The notes: generated by a model from the sequence alone, not told the origin. A DNA stretch of 64,000 bases from Ensifer adhaerens (GCF_013283195.1 NZ_JABEKT010000001.1:1770509-1834508); one strand, 5' to 3'. Shown: positions 27,573 to 36,757, counted from the stretch's first letter. A program made the numbers and translations.

Positions 27573-28738
27573 GATGCGTTGCTCCCGTCAGGGGCCGGGC
27601 GCACGAGGCGAAGGCGCACCATCAACTCGGACAGCTTTTCCTGCCAGGTCATGGGAATGTCGAGCCGACGGTTGCTGGCGAGCTGGTGAATGGCAAGCGC
27701 GCCGGTGGCAAGTGGAACGACATACATCAGCGGAACGAACCAGACCGAATCTTCGGCGCTGTTGCCCGCATAGAAGGTCATCCAGCGAATGACCAAGGCG
27801 GAGCCGAGGGCGCTGACCATCGGGTGGACTCGCGCCTCGCGGTGCGAGCGGGCATCGCTGCAGAAGACAAGCGCGATCAGGCCGAACAGCAGCGGGAACG
27901 TCCATTCCGTTAAGCGGCGGTGCAGCTCGGCGGTGAAGGCAAGCGGGTTACCCTGATAGACGGGATCGTTGGGGTCCGGGTTGAAAAGATTGGGAAGGTC
28001 GCGATCCTTGGCACGGATCGTCGCTTCGCGCGTCGTCTTCGTCATGTCGGCGAGATCGAAGGCGTAGGAATCGAACTTGATGATCGACACGCCGCCGTCG
28101 GGCAGCTTTCGCTGAACTTCGCCGTCCTTCATGACCAGCGCCGAGCTCTTCTCGTCCACGGCACCTTCGCGCGCATAATAGACGAGCTCGAAAGCCGGGT
28201 TGCGGGAATCGGCGACGAAGATCCCTTCGAGCACGCCACCGCCGCGTCGGCCGCCAACCTGCACATAAAGCCCGTCGGTAATCTTGCGGAAGGCATTCTC
28301 CTGGACGACCGAGGAAAGCAGGTCCGCATTGGCCGTTGCCAGCATTTTGCGCACGGCGACGCGCGAATAGGGCTCAACAAAATTGTCGACCACGAAGGAG
28401 AGGACGCTCAGGCCGGCAGCGAGAAGGATGATCGGACGGATGATCGTCATGCGCGAGCTTCCGGCAGCATTCAGCACCGTCAGTTCAGAATCGGTGTTCA
28501 TCGTCGTCAGCGTCTGGGTCACGCCGATGACCAGCGCGAACGGCAGAATGATCGGTACGACCGAGGGCAGGATGAGCGTCGCGAGTTTGAGGAACGCAAA
28601 GACCGACTGGCCGCTATCGGTGACCAGATTGACGTTGGTCAGGGCCTGCGTCGTCCACACGATGCCGAGCAACGGCAAAAGTGTCGCGAGGAACATGGTC
28701 AGGGCACGCCGGAAAATGTAGCGTTCGATCAGCTTCAT
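27569..28738 (-). CDS. lptF: LPS export ABC transporter permease LptF
   Basis: Partner permease of LptG in the LPS extraction complex. The 389-residue protein starts MKLIERYIFRRALTMFLA, the usual LptF beginning, with three N-terminal helices, a periplasmic domain (about 110-280) and three C-terminal helices. First gene of the six-gene operon that runs to rsmA. The ATPase LptB is not in this window. Confidence 0.93.
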   Translation of the reverse strand: MKLIERYIFRRALTMFLATLLPLLGIVWTTQALTNVNLVTDSGQSVFAFLKLATLILPSVVPIILPFALVIGVTQTLTTMNTDSELTVLNAAGSSRMTIIRPIILLAAGLSVLSFVVDNFVEPYSRVAVRKMLATANADLLSSVVQENAFRKITDGLYVQVGGRRGGGVLEGIFVADSRNPAFELVYYAREGAVDEKSSALVMKDGEVQRKLPDGGVSIIKFDSYAFDLADMTKTTREATIRAKDRDLPNLFNPDPNDPVYQGNPLAFTAELHRRLTEWTFPLLFGLIALVFCSDARSHREARVHPMVSALGSALVIRWMTFYAGNSAEDSVWFVPLMYVVPLATGALAIHQLASNRRLDIPMTWQEKLSELMVRLRLVRPAPDGSNAS

Positions 28739-29063
28739 GTCCGTTTCCGGTCCAAATTCCTGCTCATGTTTCCGTCCCGCATCGCTGCATCGAAACGCCT
28801 GTTTCTGCTGCCGCCATCAGCGGGAACCGAGCTTTCGTCTCATCTCCCGCATTGCTCAAAGGGTAAAGCAACTGGGATAATTTAAGGCGAAGAACCTCGG
28901 TTAACCGCATGTAAACATCTGAGGGCATCTTGCCAAGCCGTTGAAAAGCGAGAAGGGTGCCGACCACAGCTTTGACGGCGGCAGACGCAGCGAATGTTTG
29001 CCACTGTAACCGCCCGGTAACAGGGGCGAGCGCGTAAGACCAAGAAATGCCCGGAGTTTTGTA
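28739..29063. other. Divergent lptF/pepA promoter region
   Basis: About 325 bases holding promoters for the lpt operon and pepA. It contains the 10-base palindrome CGGTTAACCG (28898-28907) and, overlapping it, TTAA-N7-TAAAC (28901-28916), one mismatch from the CtrA consensus TTAA-N7-TTAAC. Both may be chance. No gene is seen. Confidence 0.35.
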
Positions 29064-30554
29064 ATGTCTATGAAATTTGAGTTCACCTTCGCCAAGTCTC
29101 ATCGCCCGGCGGGTGGTGTTGCAATCCTGTTGAAAGCGACCGTTGGACAGGCAGCGGGCGCCGATGTCGCCGATCCGGAAGGCGTTCTGGCCAAGGCGGC
29201 GAAGATCAAGAAGTTCAGCGGCAAGGCATTCTCCACCCTCGATATCCTCGCGCCGCATGGCTCGCCCGCAGATCGGATCATCGTGCTCGGCCTCGGTAAC
29301 CCCGATGCATTGACCGATCACGATTGGCTGAAGGCAGGTGGTGCCGCAGCGGCGAAGTTGCGTGGGGCCGAAAAGGCTACGATCTTCATCGACGTTCCCG
29401 ATCTCGAAGTCAGCGGCAAGGCGGCGGCCGACTTCGCGCTCGGTATGGAAATGAACGCCTACAACTTCGACGGCTACAAGACGAAAAAGGCCGATGATGA
29501 GGCCAAGTCCCCGGGCAAGCCGGTGAAGGTCACCATCGTGACCGGCGCGGTGATTGCGGCGAAGAAAGCTTTTGCGACGGCGCAGGCGGTCGGCGAGGGT
29601 GTGTTCCTTGCCCGCGACCTGGTCAACGAGCCGGCAAACGTCCTCGGTCCGCTGGAGTTCGCCGCCAAGGCGAAGGAGCTGGAGAAGCTCGGCGTCGAGG
29701 TGGAGATCCTCACCGAAAAGGAAATGAAGAAGCTGGGAATGGGCGCGCTTCTCGGCGTTGCCCAGGGCTCGACGCGCCCGCCGCGACTGGTCGTGATGCA
29801 GTGGAAGGGCGGCAAGTCCAAGGAGCGCCCGGTTGCCTTCATCGGCAAGGGCGTCGTGTTCGACAGCGGCGGCATCTCGATCAAGCCGGCTGCCGGCATG
29901 GAAGAGATGAAGGGCGACATGGGCGGCGCCGCCGCCGTTACCGGCCTGATGCACGTGCTTGCGGCGCGTCACGCCAAGGTCAATGTCGTTGGCATCATCG
30001 GCCTTGTGGAAAACATGCCCGACGGCAGCGCGCAGCGTCCGGGTGATATCGTGACGTCGATGTCCGGACAGACGATCGAGGTCATCAATACCGATGCCGA
30101 GGGACGTCTCGTGTTGTGCGATGCGCTCTGGTATTGCAACGACCGCTTCAAGCCGCAGGCGATGATCGACCTCGCAACGCTGACCGGCGCGATCATGGTA
30201 GCGCTTGCCACCCATCACGCCGGCCTGTTCTCCAATGACGACCGCCTGGCCGGCCAATTGCTGGCCGCCGGCATTGCCACGCAGGAGCGCCTCTGGCGCA
30301 TGCCGCTTGGCAAGGAATACGACAAGATGATCGACAGCAAGTTTGCCGACATGAAAAACACCGGTGGACGTTATGGCGGTGCGATTACCGCGGCGCAGTT
30401 CCTGAAGCGCTTCGTCGGGGACACGCCCTGGGCCCACCTGGATGTCGCCGGCACCGCGATGGGGTCGCCGACTGACGAAGTCAATCAGTCGTGGGCCTCC
30501 GGTTTCGGCGTTCGTCTGCTCGATGAGTTGGTCCGCGCGAGCTACGAGTCCTGA
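29064..30554 (+). CDS. pepA: Leucyl aminopeptidase, M17 family
   Basis: Cytosolic metallo-aminopeptidase removing N-terminal residues from peptides. The 496-residue protein has the M17 active site: the metal and base region [14 protein letters not shown] and the signature [13 protein letters not shown]. It is divergent from lptF and is followed 41 bases later by holC, an order conserved in many Proteobacteria. ATGs at 29064 and 29070 are both possible starts. Confidence 0.95.
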   Translation: MSMKFEFTFAKSHRPAGGVAILLKATVGQAAGADVADPEGVLAKAAKIKKFSGKAFSTLDILAPHGSPADRIIVLGLGNPDALTDHDWLKAGGAAAAKLRGAEKATIFIDVPDLEVSGKAAADFALGMEMNAYNFDGYKTKKADDEAKSPGKPVKVTIVTGAVIAAKKAFATAQAVGEGVFLARDLVNEPANVLGPLEFAAKAKELEKLGVEVEILTEKEMKKLGMGALLGVAQGSTRPPRLVVMQWKGGKSKERPVAFIGKGVVFDSGGISIKPAAGMEEMKGDMGGAAAVTGLMHVLAARHAKVNVVGIIGLVENMPDGSAQRPGDIVTSMSGQTIEVINTDAEGRLVLCDALWYCNDRFKPQAMIDLATLTGAIMVALATHHAGLFSNDDRLAGQLLAAGIATQERLWRMPLGKEYDKMIDSKFADMKNTGGRYGGAITAAQFLKRFVGDTPWAHLDVAGTAMGSPTDEVNQSWASGFGVRLLDELVRASYES

Positions 30555-30595
30555 CCGGCATCGCAGGCGATGACGAAGGCCGTGGAGAGATCGGC

Positions 30596-31045
30596 ATGAC
30601 CGAGATCCTTTTCTATCATCTGACGGAATCGAAGCTCGAGGATGCACTTCCGCCGTTGCTCGACAAGAGCGTCGAGCGCGGCTGGAGAGTGGTGGTGCAG
30701 ACGGTCGATGCCGAGAGGCGCGATGCGCTCGACACACATCTCTGGGTCTACCGGGACGAAAGCTTCCTGCCGCACGGGACAGACGCCGGGGACCTTGCTG
30801 CCGAGCAGCCGGTTCTCCTCGTCGCCGACGAAGGCAACCAGAACGCCGCAACAGTTCGTTTCCTTGTCGATGGCGCCAATCCGCCACCGGTCGAGAGCTA
30901 TGAGCGAATCGTCTTCATGTTCGACGGCTACGACCAGCAACAGCTCGAAGCCGCCCGCGGGCACTGGAAACGGCTGAAAGGTGAGGGCCACAGCCTCACC
31001 TATTGGCAGCAGAACCGTGATGGCCGATGGGAAAAGAAGGCCTGA
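30596..31045 (+). CDS. holC: DNA polymerase III subunit chi
   Basis: The chi subunit links the clamp loader to single-strand binding protein at the replication fork. The 149-residue protein has the HolC pattern: MTEILFYHLTESKLEDALP at the N terminus, HLWVYRDESFLPHG in the middle and the conserved FMFDGYDQQQLEAARGHWK. It directly follows pepA. An intrinsic terminator follows 29 bases after the stop. Confidence 0.92.
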   Translation: MTEILFYHLTESKLEDALPPLLDKSVERGWRVVVQTVDAERRDALDTHLWVYRDESFLPHGTDAGDLAAEQPVLLVADEGNQNAATVRFLVDGANPPPVESYERIVFMFDGYDQQQLEAARGHWKRLKGEGHSLTYWQQNRDGRWEKKA

Positions 31046-31074
31046 TCGACACATCCGCAATGCTTGACCATGAA

Positions 31075-31100
31075 AAAGCCCGCAGGAAACCGCGGGCTTT
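31075..31100 (+). terminator. Terminator after holC
   Basis: Arms AAAGCCCGC (31075-31083) and GCGGGCTTT (31092-31100) around an eight-base loop, followed by CTCTTTC. Ends the pepA-holC unit. Confidence 0.8.
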
Positions 31101-31120
31101 CTCTTTCGCCGTCGTCTCGG

Positions 31121-31232
31121 CGACTAGAGCATTTCCAGGAAAAGTGCGAAGCGGTTTTCCGTCAGGAAATGCGTAAAAACAAGGTGCTAGAGCGTTTCTG
31201 CGACTCTGTCTAAACCGGAAACGCTCTAGTCG
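31121..31232. repeat. RIME-like palindromic element, copy A, with 10-bp terminal inverted repeats
   Basis: A 112-base element bounded by perfect inverted repeats CGACTAGAGC (31121-31130) and GCTCTAGTCG (31223-31232). Inside are two further hairpins, GCATTTCC...GGAAATGC and TAGAGCGTTTC...GAAACGCTCTA. Its right end lies within the sugar dehydrogenase gene and supplies its TAG stop codon. A diverged copy is at 20993-21105. Confidence 0.7.
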
Positions 31233-32152
31233 TGGAAGGCTTCGACGAACTTGCGTCGTCCGAGCATGAACGCATCGGCGACGTGGCGCAGTGGCGCGAG
31301 ATCGACGTCCGATGTCTTGGCCCTGATGATTTCGGCGAAACGCTTGTAGAGCATCGGATATTCCTGTTCCGGCTCCTCGTGCACGATCTTGCCGTCGATT
31401 GAGAGTTTCGCGCCGCCTTCCGACAGCACCATTTCGCCAGCGTCGGTCTGCGCTACAATATCCCAGCTCTGTTTGCCGGTCTGGCGCCAATCGAATTCGG
31501 CCGAAACCGCCAGCTTGTCCGCGTCGGTGAAGGCGATCGTGGCAGCGATCGGGGCATCGCGGTTTTCCGGGAACTCCAGCGTGGCCGCGGTAATGAACAA
31601 TGGTCGCGGCAGGATATGCGTGACGATAGAGAGCGCATTGATACCAGGATCGAAAATGCCGAGGCCGCCCGCTGCCCAGATCCAATCCTGGTTCGGGTGC
31701 CACTGCCGCACATCCTCTTTCCAGACGATCTTCACATCGCGGATTGTCGTTGCCGCGAGAAACGACTTTGCCGCCTCGACGGCAGGCGCATAGCGCGAAT
31801 GCCAGCTCGCAAACAGTGAAAGGCCCTTAGAAGTAGCGAGCGATTCGAGGTCTGCAACCTCACTCAAGGTGGCGCCCGGCGGCTTTTCGAGGAAGACGTG
31901 CTTGCCCGCTTCAAGGGCAGTGCGCGCCGCCTCGTATCGGTATTGCGGCGGCATGCAGAGCGACACCGCATCGATTGCGGGAACGGCCTCCAGCATTGCC
32001 TCGATTGACTTGAAGTTATCGATGCCATCGACGGTGCCGTGGCGGCTCGCCGCGGCAATCAGCCGGTAGTCGCCGTTCTTGGCGATGGCAGGCAAATGCT
32101 GGTCACGAACGATCTTGCCGACGCCGACAAGCGCGATTTGAATTGGAGGCAT
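31226..32152 (-). CDS. Gfo/Idh/MocA-type galactose/arabinose 1-dehydrogenase
   Basis: NAD(P)-dependent oxidoreductase of 308 residues. The N-terminal Rossmann motif is ALVGVGKIVRDQHLPAI, the family EKPPGATLSEV contains the conserved lysine, and the middle segment VKIVWKEDVRQWHPNQDWIW with GGLGIFDPGINALSIVT closely resembles the Azospirillum L-arabinose 1-dehydrogenase and Pseudomonas galactose dehydrogenase. It would oxidise the aldose to a lactone, the first step of non-phosphorylating sugar use. No lactonase or dehydratase gene lies beside it. The last codons and stop overlap the RIME-like element. Which sugar is used is not certain. Confidence 0.85.
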   Translation of the reverse strand: MPPIQIALVGVGKIVRDQHLPAIAKNGDYRLIAAASRHGTVDGIDNFKSIEAMLEAVPAIDAVSLCMPPQYRYEAARTALEAGKHVFLEKPPGATLSEVADLESLATSKGLSLFASWHSRYAPAVEAAKSFLAATTIRDVKIVWKEDVRQWHPNQDWIWAAGGLGIFDPGINALSIVTHILPRPLFITAATLEFPENRDAPIAATIAFTDADKLAVSAEFDWRQTGKQSWDIVAQTDAGEMVLSEGGAKLSIDGKIVHEEPEQEYPMLYKRFAEIIRAKTSDVDLAPLRHVADAFMLGRRKFVEAFHD

Positions 32153-32378
32153 GGTGTTTCGCTCATATTAGTATGATTTATTGCCGGTTCTTGTAGCAGA
32201 TTGCGCGGCGCGGGCAAGCGCTGCCGAGAAAAGCTGGTCCCGTTCGCCGAGCCGAAAACAAACGGCAGTGGCCCCATTCTCTCTGGCCTCCCGTGCCCTA
32301 GCTTCTACAATCCATGATGCCAATCAATATGGTCAGCAAACGTGACACGAGTGGTAACAGGCAGAACGAGGAGAGACC

Positions 32379-33221
32379 ATGCACCAGCACATCCGCCACG
32401 CCAGCCGCGACGAGCTCGATGCCATCATCGATTGGGCGGCTCGCGAGGGCTGGAACCCGGGGCTCGACGATGCGGCGGCGTTCTGGGCGGCGGATCCGGA
32501 AGGATTTTGGGTGGCGGAGCGCGAGGACAGGCTGGCAGCCTCCATCTCATTGGTGCGCTATGACGAGACCTATGCCTTTCTCGGTTTCTACATAACGGCG
32601 CCGGAGTTTCGCCGGCAGGGCATCGGGGGTCAGATGTGGCAGCAGGCGCTGACGGCGGCCGGGCAGCGCATCGTCGGTCTCGACGGCGTTGTTGCCGAGC
32701 AGGAAAATTATCGCCGGTCCGGCTTCGTTCTCGCCCACGCAAACATCCGATACGGCGGCATCGTCGACGTGGTCGAACCTCCAGGTACCGAGCTGATCGA
32801 GGTCGCGCCGGTCCACACGCCGATGCTGATCGACTACGACCGCCGCTTCATGCCGGCCCGGCGCGACGCCTTTCTCACCGAATGGCTGAGACCTGGCCGG
32901 ACGCGTCGAAGCATCGTGCTGTTTCGGGACGGTGCTGTTTCCGGCTACGGCACGCTGCGATCCTGCCGCCAAGGCTACAAGATAGGCCCGCTCTTTTCCG
33001 AAAGCGAGACCGTGGCCGACCTGGTGTTTCGAAAGCTCGCCGCGACGGTGAAAGGCGAGGAGGTCTATCTCGACATTCCCGAGCCGAACGCCTCGGCGCG
33101 GGGGCTCTGCGAGCGCTACAACATGAAACCGGTTTTCGAAACGGCGCGGATGTATCGAGGCATTGCGCCCGACCTGCCACTTGCCCGGATCTACGGCATC
33201 ACCACCTTCGAACTCGGCTGA
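32379..33221 (+). CDS. GNAT-family N-acetyltransferase with a second C-terminal domain
   Basis: A 280-residue cytoplasmic protein. Residues 1-130 form a GNAT fold with the acetyl-CoA site region FYITAPEFRRQGIGGQMW (R-x-x-G-I-G). Residues 140-280 form a second, GNAT-like domain seen in the YitH/DUF1248 group (FLTEWLRPGRTRR, GYGTLRSCRQGYKIGPLF). The acceptor substrate is unknown. The start has a GGAGAG ribosome site. It stands alone, convergent with the ABC-F gene. Confidence 0.82.
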   Translation: MHQHIRHASRDELDAIIDWAAREGWNPGLDDAAAFWAADPEGFWVAEREDRLAASISLVRYDETYAFLGFYITAPEFRRQGIGGQMWQQALTAAGQRIVGLDGVVAEQENYRRSGFVLAHANIRYGGIVDVVEPPGTELIEVAPVHTPMLIDYDRRFMPARRDAFLTEWLRPGRTRRSIVLFRDGAVSGYGTLRSCRQGYKIGPLFSESETVADLVFRKLAATVKGEEVYLDIPEPNASARGLCERYNMKPVFETARMYRGIAPDLPLARIYGITTFELG

Positions 33222-33263
33222 CCGGCGATCACACGCCGGAAGAGCCAGCTCGAAAGCGTTGGA

Positions 33264-35153
33264 TCAATTGGCCATCGCTTCTTCGTACTCGGACGAGAGC
33301 TCGAGCCACTGTTCCTCTGCATGCGCAAGTTTTTCGACCGCGTCGGAGCGTTCCTTGGCCTTCTGTGCAGCTTTGGCCGGCGTCTTTTCATAGAGCGCAG
33401 GATTGGCGAGTTCGGCGTCGAGCGCTTGAATCACTTTCTCCAGTTTTCCCGTCAGCGATTCGATTTCGTTGATCTTTTTCCTCAACGGGGCGAGCGAGGC
33501 GCGCTTGTCCGCGTTGGCTTTGCGCTGGTCCGCCTTCGACAGCGAATCGTCCGCGCCGACTGACTTGGACTTGTCTTCCTTCGCCTTCGGTCCCCCAACG
33601 ATCAGGCTCCGATAATCCTCGAGGTCGCCGTCGTAGCTCGTCACCGTCCCGTCCCGCACGAGCCACAGCCGGTCGGCGGTCGCCTCGATCAGGTGGCGAT
33701 CGTGCGAGATCAGGATCACCGCACCGGAATAGTCGTTGAGCGCCGTGATCAGCGCATTGCGGCTGTCGATATCCAGGTGGTTGGTCGGCTCGTCGAGGAT
33801 CAGGAGGTTCGGAGCGTCGAACGCGGCAAGGCCCATCAGCAGGCGCGCCTTTTCGCCGCCCGACAGGTCCTTGGCGGGTGTCTCCATTTTCTCGGTCGCC
33901 AGGCCCATCTGCGCGACGCGGGCACGCACTTTCGCTTCTGGCGCTTCCGGCATGCGACGGCGCACGTGTTCGACGGCGCTTTGTGTCGGGATCAGATCGT
34001 CCAGCTGGTGCTGTGCAAAGAAACCGACCTTGAGGTTCGGGGCGATCTTCAATTCGCCGGATTCGGGCGCAAGCCGTCCGGAAATGAACTTGGCGAAGGT
34101 CGACTTGCCGTTGCCGTTCGACCCGAGCAGGGCGATGCGGTCGTCGGTGTCGATGCGCAGGTTCAGGCGCTTGAGGATCGGCTTGCCCGGCTCGTATCCG
34201 ACGGTGCCGCCGGTGACGGCGATGATCGGGGAAGCCGCTTCCTTTTCCGGGTCGGGGAAGGAGAAGCCCTGGACGTGATCCTCGATCACGGCGGCGATCG
34301 TGCCCATGCGCTCCAGCGCCTTGACACGGCTCTGTGCCTGACGGGCCTTGGTGGCCTTGGCCTTGAAGCGGTCGATGAAGCTTTGAAGGTGCTTTCGCGC
34401 CGCGTCGTTCTTGGCCTTCGCCTTCATCTGCAGCTCGTCAGCTTCCGCCTTCTGCCGCTCGAACTGGTCGTAGGGGCCGCGATAGTAGGTGAGCTTCTTC
34501 TGGTCGAGATGCACGATGGCGTTGACGGCCGTATTCAACAGGTCGCGGTCATGGCTGATGATGATGACCGTGTGCGGATAGCGACGAATGTAATCCTCAA
34601 GCCAGAGCGTGCCTTCAAGGTCGAGATAGTTGGTCGGCTCGTCGAGCAGCAAGAGGTCCGGCTCGGAAAAGAGCACGCCTGCAAGGGCCACCCGCATTCG
34701 CCACCCGCCGGAGAAGGAGGAGGCGGGACGCAGCTGTGCTTCGTGGTCGAAGCCGAGGCCGGCGAGAATGCTGGCGGCCCGCGCTTCGGCGGAGTGAGCG
34801 CCGATGTCGGCAAGCCGTGTCTGGATTTCGGCGATGCGGTGTGGATCGGTCGCGGTCTCCGCTTCGGTGACCAGCGCCGTGCGTTCCTTGTCCGCCTTGA
34901 GCACGATCTCGATCAGCGGCTCCTCGGTGCCCGGCGCTTCCTGAGCCACCTGGCCGATCCGCGCGTTCTTCGGCAGCGCAATCGTGCCGGCCTCCGACGC
35001 GAACTCGCCGGTAATGATGCGGAAGAGCGTCGATTTGCCGGCGCCGTTTCGCCCCACAAGCCCGGCCTTCGTGCCTGCAGGCAGCGTCACGGATGCGTTT
35101 TCGATGAGGAGACGGCCCGCGATGCGGGCGGAAAGGCCGGAAATCTGGATCAT
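33264..35153 (-). CDS. ABC-F family ATPase (Uup/YheS-like)
   Basis: Soluble twin-ATPase protein of 629 residues; ABC-F proteins act on ribosomes during stalled or difficult translation. Two nucleotide-binding domains are seen: Walker A GRNGAGKST near residue 35 and GSNGNGKST near 346, signatures SGGWRMRVALAG and LSGGEKARLLMG, and the inter-domain linker with the KATKARQAQSRVKAL helix. There is no membrane domain. The C terminus (about 540-629) is a charged coiled coil, as in Uup or YheS. Whether it is closer to Uup or YheS cannot be decided by eye. Confidence 0.93.
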   Translation of the reverse strand: MIQISGLSARIAGRLLIENASVTLPAGTKAGLVGRNGAGKSTLFRIITGEFASEAGTIALPKNARIGQVAQEAPGTEEPLIEIVLKADKERTALVTEAETATDPHRIAEIQTRLADIGAHSAEARAASILAGLGFDHEAQLRPASSFSGGWRMRVALAGVLFSEPDLLLLDEPTNYLDLEGTLWLEDYIRRYPHTVIIISHDRDLLNTAVNAIVHLDQKKLTYYRGPYDQFERQKAEADELQMKAKAKNDAARKHLQSFIDRFKAKATKARQAQSRVKALERMGTIAAVIEDHVQGFSFPDPEKEAASPIIAVTGGTVGYEPGKPILKRLNLRIDTDDRIALLGSNGNGKSTFAKFISGRLAPESGELKIAPNLKVGFFAQHQLDDLIPTQSAVEHVRRRMPEAPEAKVRARVAQMGLATEKMETPAKDLSGGEKARLLMGLAAFDAPNLLILDEPTNHLDIDSRNALITALNDYSGAVILISHDRHLIEATADRLWLVRDGTVTSYDGDLEDYRSLIVGGPKAKEDKSKSVGADDSLSKADQRKANADKRASLAPLRKKINEIESLTGKLEKVIQALDAELANPALYEKTPAKAAQKAKERSDAVEKLAHAEEQWLELSSEYEEAMAN

Positions 35154-35477
35154 TGCGGCCTTTTGCCCGGAGTCAGGGCGGAAGGCAAGAGCTGTGCGGC
35201 GGCTGCCGTTTCGAGCCTGCGTCTTGAGGTGGGGTTCGCAGTTTTCAAGGGGCCATTGTTATCAATTCATGAACAACGCGTTCCGACAATCGATACTACA
35301 CATCCTCATCGTGAGGGACCATCTGTTTAATCGAAGGGCAGCGAAAGGCTCTTCCGACCGCCTCGATCGACTGAACGCCATCGGCAAGGCCACCGCGTTC
35401 CAGCAAAGACCGATCCGGCCAAACGTAGTTTTGACAAACCCCTCGTTCAATCGAACGAGCCTCCCAGGAGCAAGACG
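35154..35477 (+). other. Intergenic region before the small secreted protein gene
   Basis: About 325 bases between the divergent ABC-F and small secreted protein genes. It holds a perfect TTGACA (35431-35436) and an 18-base palindrome just after it, both listed separately. No gene is recognised in the first 250 bases. Confidence 0.45.
35431..35459 (+). promoter_or_regulatory. TTGACA element with overlapping palindromic operator candidate
   Basis: TTGACA at 35431-35436 is a perfect -35 box. Five bases later comes the palindrome CTCGTTC-AATC-GAACGAG (35442-35459), which would cover the spacer and -10 region. No good -10 box is visible at 17 bases. The arrangement suits repression by a dimeric regulator, possibly the MarR protein encoded at 36202. 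Confidence 0.45.
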
Positions 35478-35765
35478 ATGAAAACCACTGTTCACACCGC
35501 ACTCGCCGCAGCCCTCGTTGCAACTGCCGTCATCGGTGGCGCCTCCGCCGCCTTTGCCGGCGGCAGCTACTACGAAGGCATCAGCCCGACCCCGCTGTTT
35601 ACCGAACGCGCGCCCAAGGCCGTCGGTAGCTCCACCTTGAACATCCGCGGTTCGGAAGCCGGCTATATCGACCGCACGGCCACCGGCTCGGTCTACAACT
35701 ACGACGCCAAGCCGCGGGTCGCGCAGGGCGGCGAAGGCGAATACTACCAGGGTATCTCCCGTTAA
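35478..35765 (+). CDS. Small secreted protein, tandem paralogue 1, unknown function
   Basis: A 95-residue protein with a clear signal peptide (hydrophobic LAAALVATAVIGGASAAFA, cleavage after AFA). The mature part is about 68 residues, starts GGSYYEGISPTPLFT and ends EYYQGISR, so a YYxGI motif occurs at both ends; a middle DRTATGSV is shared in spirit with the next gene. It has a strong AGGAG ribosome site seven bases before the ATG. I do not recognise the family with confidence; it resembles small rhizobial secreted proteins of the DUF680 type. The second paralogue begins 69 bases downstream. Confidence 0.75.
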   Translation: MKTTVHTALAAALVATAVIGGASAAFAGGSYYEGISPTPLFTERAPKAVGSSTLNIRGSEAGYIDRTATGSVYNYDAKPRVAQGGEGEYYQGISR

Positions 35766-35783
35766 GGCGCATTCCGTCGCCGG

Positions 35784-35806
35784 TCATGGGGCTTTCAGCC
35801 CCATGA
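35784..35806 (+). terminator. Hairpin between the two small secreted protein genes
   Basis: Perfect 10-bp stem TCATGGGGCT / AGCCCCATGA around a TTC loop. No T-tract follows, so it may be a partial terminator or an mRNA-stabilising structure that changes the ratio of the two proteins. Confidence 0.5.
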
Positions 35807-35834
35807 GACTTCATCCCCATCAAGGAACAGACCC

Positions 35835-36113
35835 ATGACCAAGTCCATCGCAACGCTTCTCGTTGCAGCAGCGACGCTCGCCGGCGCTTCCGCGGCCTTT
35901 GCAGGCGGCAGCTACTATGAAGGCGTCAGCCCGGCGCCGCTGTTTACCGGTCGCGCTGCCGCTTCTGCCGGTGCAGGCGTGTCAGCAAGCACGGCCGAAA
36001 GCGGTGATTATTATGCCGGCATCGAGAACAAGTCGGTTGATGCCGCAGCGACCGGTGCGATTGCCAACGGCCACGCAAAGGCATTCGGCAAGGTCAGCCA
36101 GGACAGCCAATAA
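35835..36113 (+). CDS. Small secreted protein, tandem paralogue 2, unknown function
   Basis: A 92-residue protein with a signal peptide (SIATLLVAAATLAGASAAFA) and a mature start GGSYYEGVSPAPLFT that is almost identical to paralogue 1. Further on it has SGDYYAGIEN and DAAATGAI, matching the order of motifs in the first protein. The two arose by duplication and have diverged in the centre. The pair is presumably one transcript, ending at the strong hairpin at 36134-36170, with a marR gene immediately after. Function unknown. Confidence 0.75.
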   Translation: MTKSIATLLVAAATLAGASAAFAGGSYYEGVSPAPLFTGRAAASAGAGVSASTAESGDYYAGIENKSVDAAATGAIANGHAKAFGKVSQDSQ

Positions 36114-36133
36114 CAAACGCCCAACGGACGACC

Positions 36134-36170
36134 AGATAACCCGGTCCCGCCAAGCGGGGCCGGGTTATCT
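36134..36170 (+). terminator. Strong terminator after the secreted pair
   Basis: AGATAACCCGG (36134-36144) pairs with CCGGGTTATCT (36160-36170), and the inner bases extend the stem to about 17 bp with a three-base loop. It is followed by CGTTTTG. It lies 31 bases before the marR gene. Confidence 0.85.
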
Positions 36171-36201
36171 CGTTTTGGCGTTGCCAACGAGGTGATTTGC
36201 C

Positions 36202-36672
36202 ATGACAGAAAAAATTCAAGTCGCAGAAAGGCTCTTTGAACTCTATCACCGCGTCCATCGCCTGGTGAATGCGTCCATGAGTGAAGAAGGCGTCTCGCTC
36301 GCGCGCAGTAAGTTCCTGTTTTACCTCAGTGAACTTGGCCCTTGCCGCTGTGCCGACATCGCTTCGGCGCTCAGCTTTGCCCCGCGAACGGTGACCGAGG
36401 CGATCGATGGACTGGAGCGGGACGGCATGGTTGTCCGCGAACCGGACCCCGAGGATCGGCGGGCGAAGATCATTTCGATTACCGATCTCGGTCGGGCCGG
36501 CCTGGAAGCGGCGCTTCAGCCCCGTCGGCAGGTGATCGAGGAGCTCTTCTCGACGCTCAATGATGCGGAGCGCACGGATCTCTATCGTCTGCTCGGTCTG
36601 CTTGGTGACAAGGCTTGCGAAATCGGCGCGAGCCGGATGATCGACCATGAGCGGCAGGCAGAGGCCGCATAG
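36202..36672 (+). CDS. MarR-family transcriptional regulator
   Basis: A 156-residue winged helix-turn-helix protein. The recognition region is CADIASALSFAPRTVTEAID and the wing is REPDPEDRRAKIISITDLG. It follows the two small secreted protein genes, separated by a strong terminator, so it probably has its own promoter. The palindrome in front of the first secreted gene is of a size suited to a MarR dimer, so control of that pair is a reasonable guess. The ATG has GAGGTGA upstream. Confidence 0.88.
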   Translation: MTEKIQVAERLFELYHRVHRLVNASMSEEGVSLARSKFLFYLSELGPCRCADIASALSFAPRTVTEAIDGLERDGMVVREPDPEDRRAKIISITDLGRAGLEAALQPRRQVIEELFSTLNDAERTDLYRLLGLLGDKACEIGASRMIDHERQAEAA

Positions 36673-36757
36673 GCAAAGGAGCACGCGGCTAAGGCATGTT
36701 CACGCAAAACCGACCGCGTGAAGCGCGGCAGGCGCATTATCGAGATTGTGATGCGCC

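Noticed and set aside
28764-30887. 707-residue open frame opposite pepA and holC
   Set aside because: Antisense to M17 peptidase motifs; composition is typical of a shadow frame.
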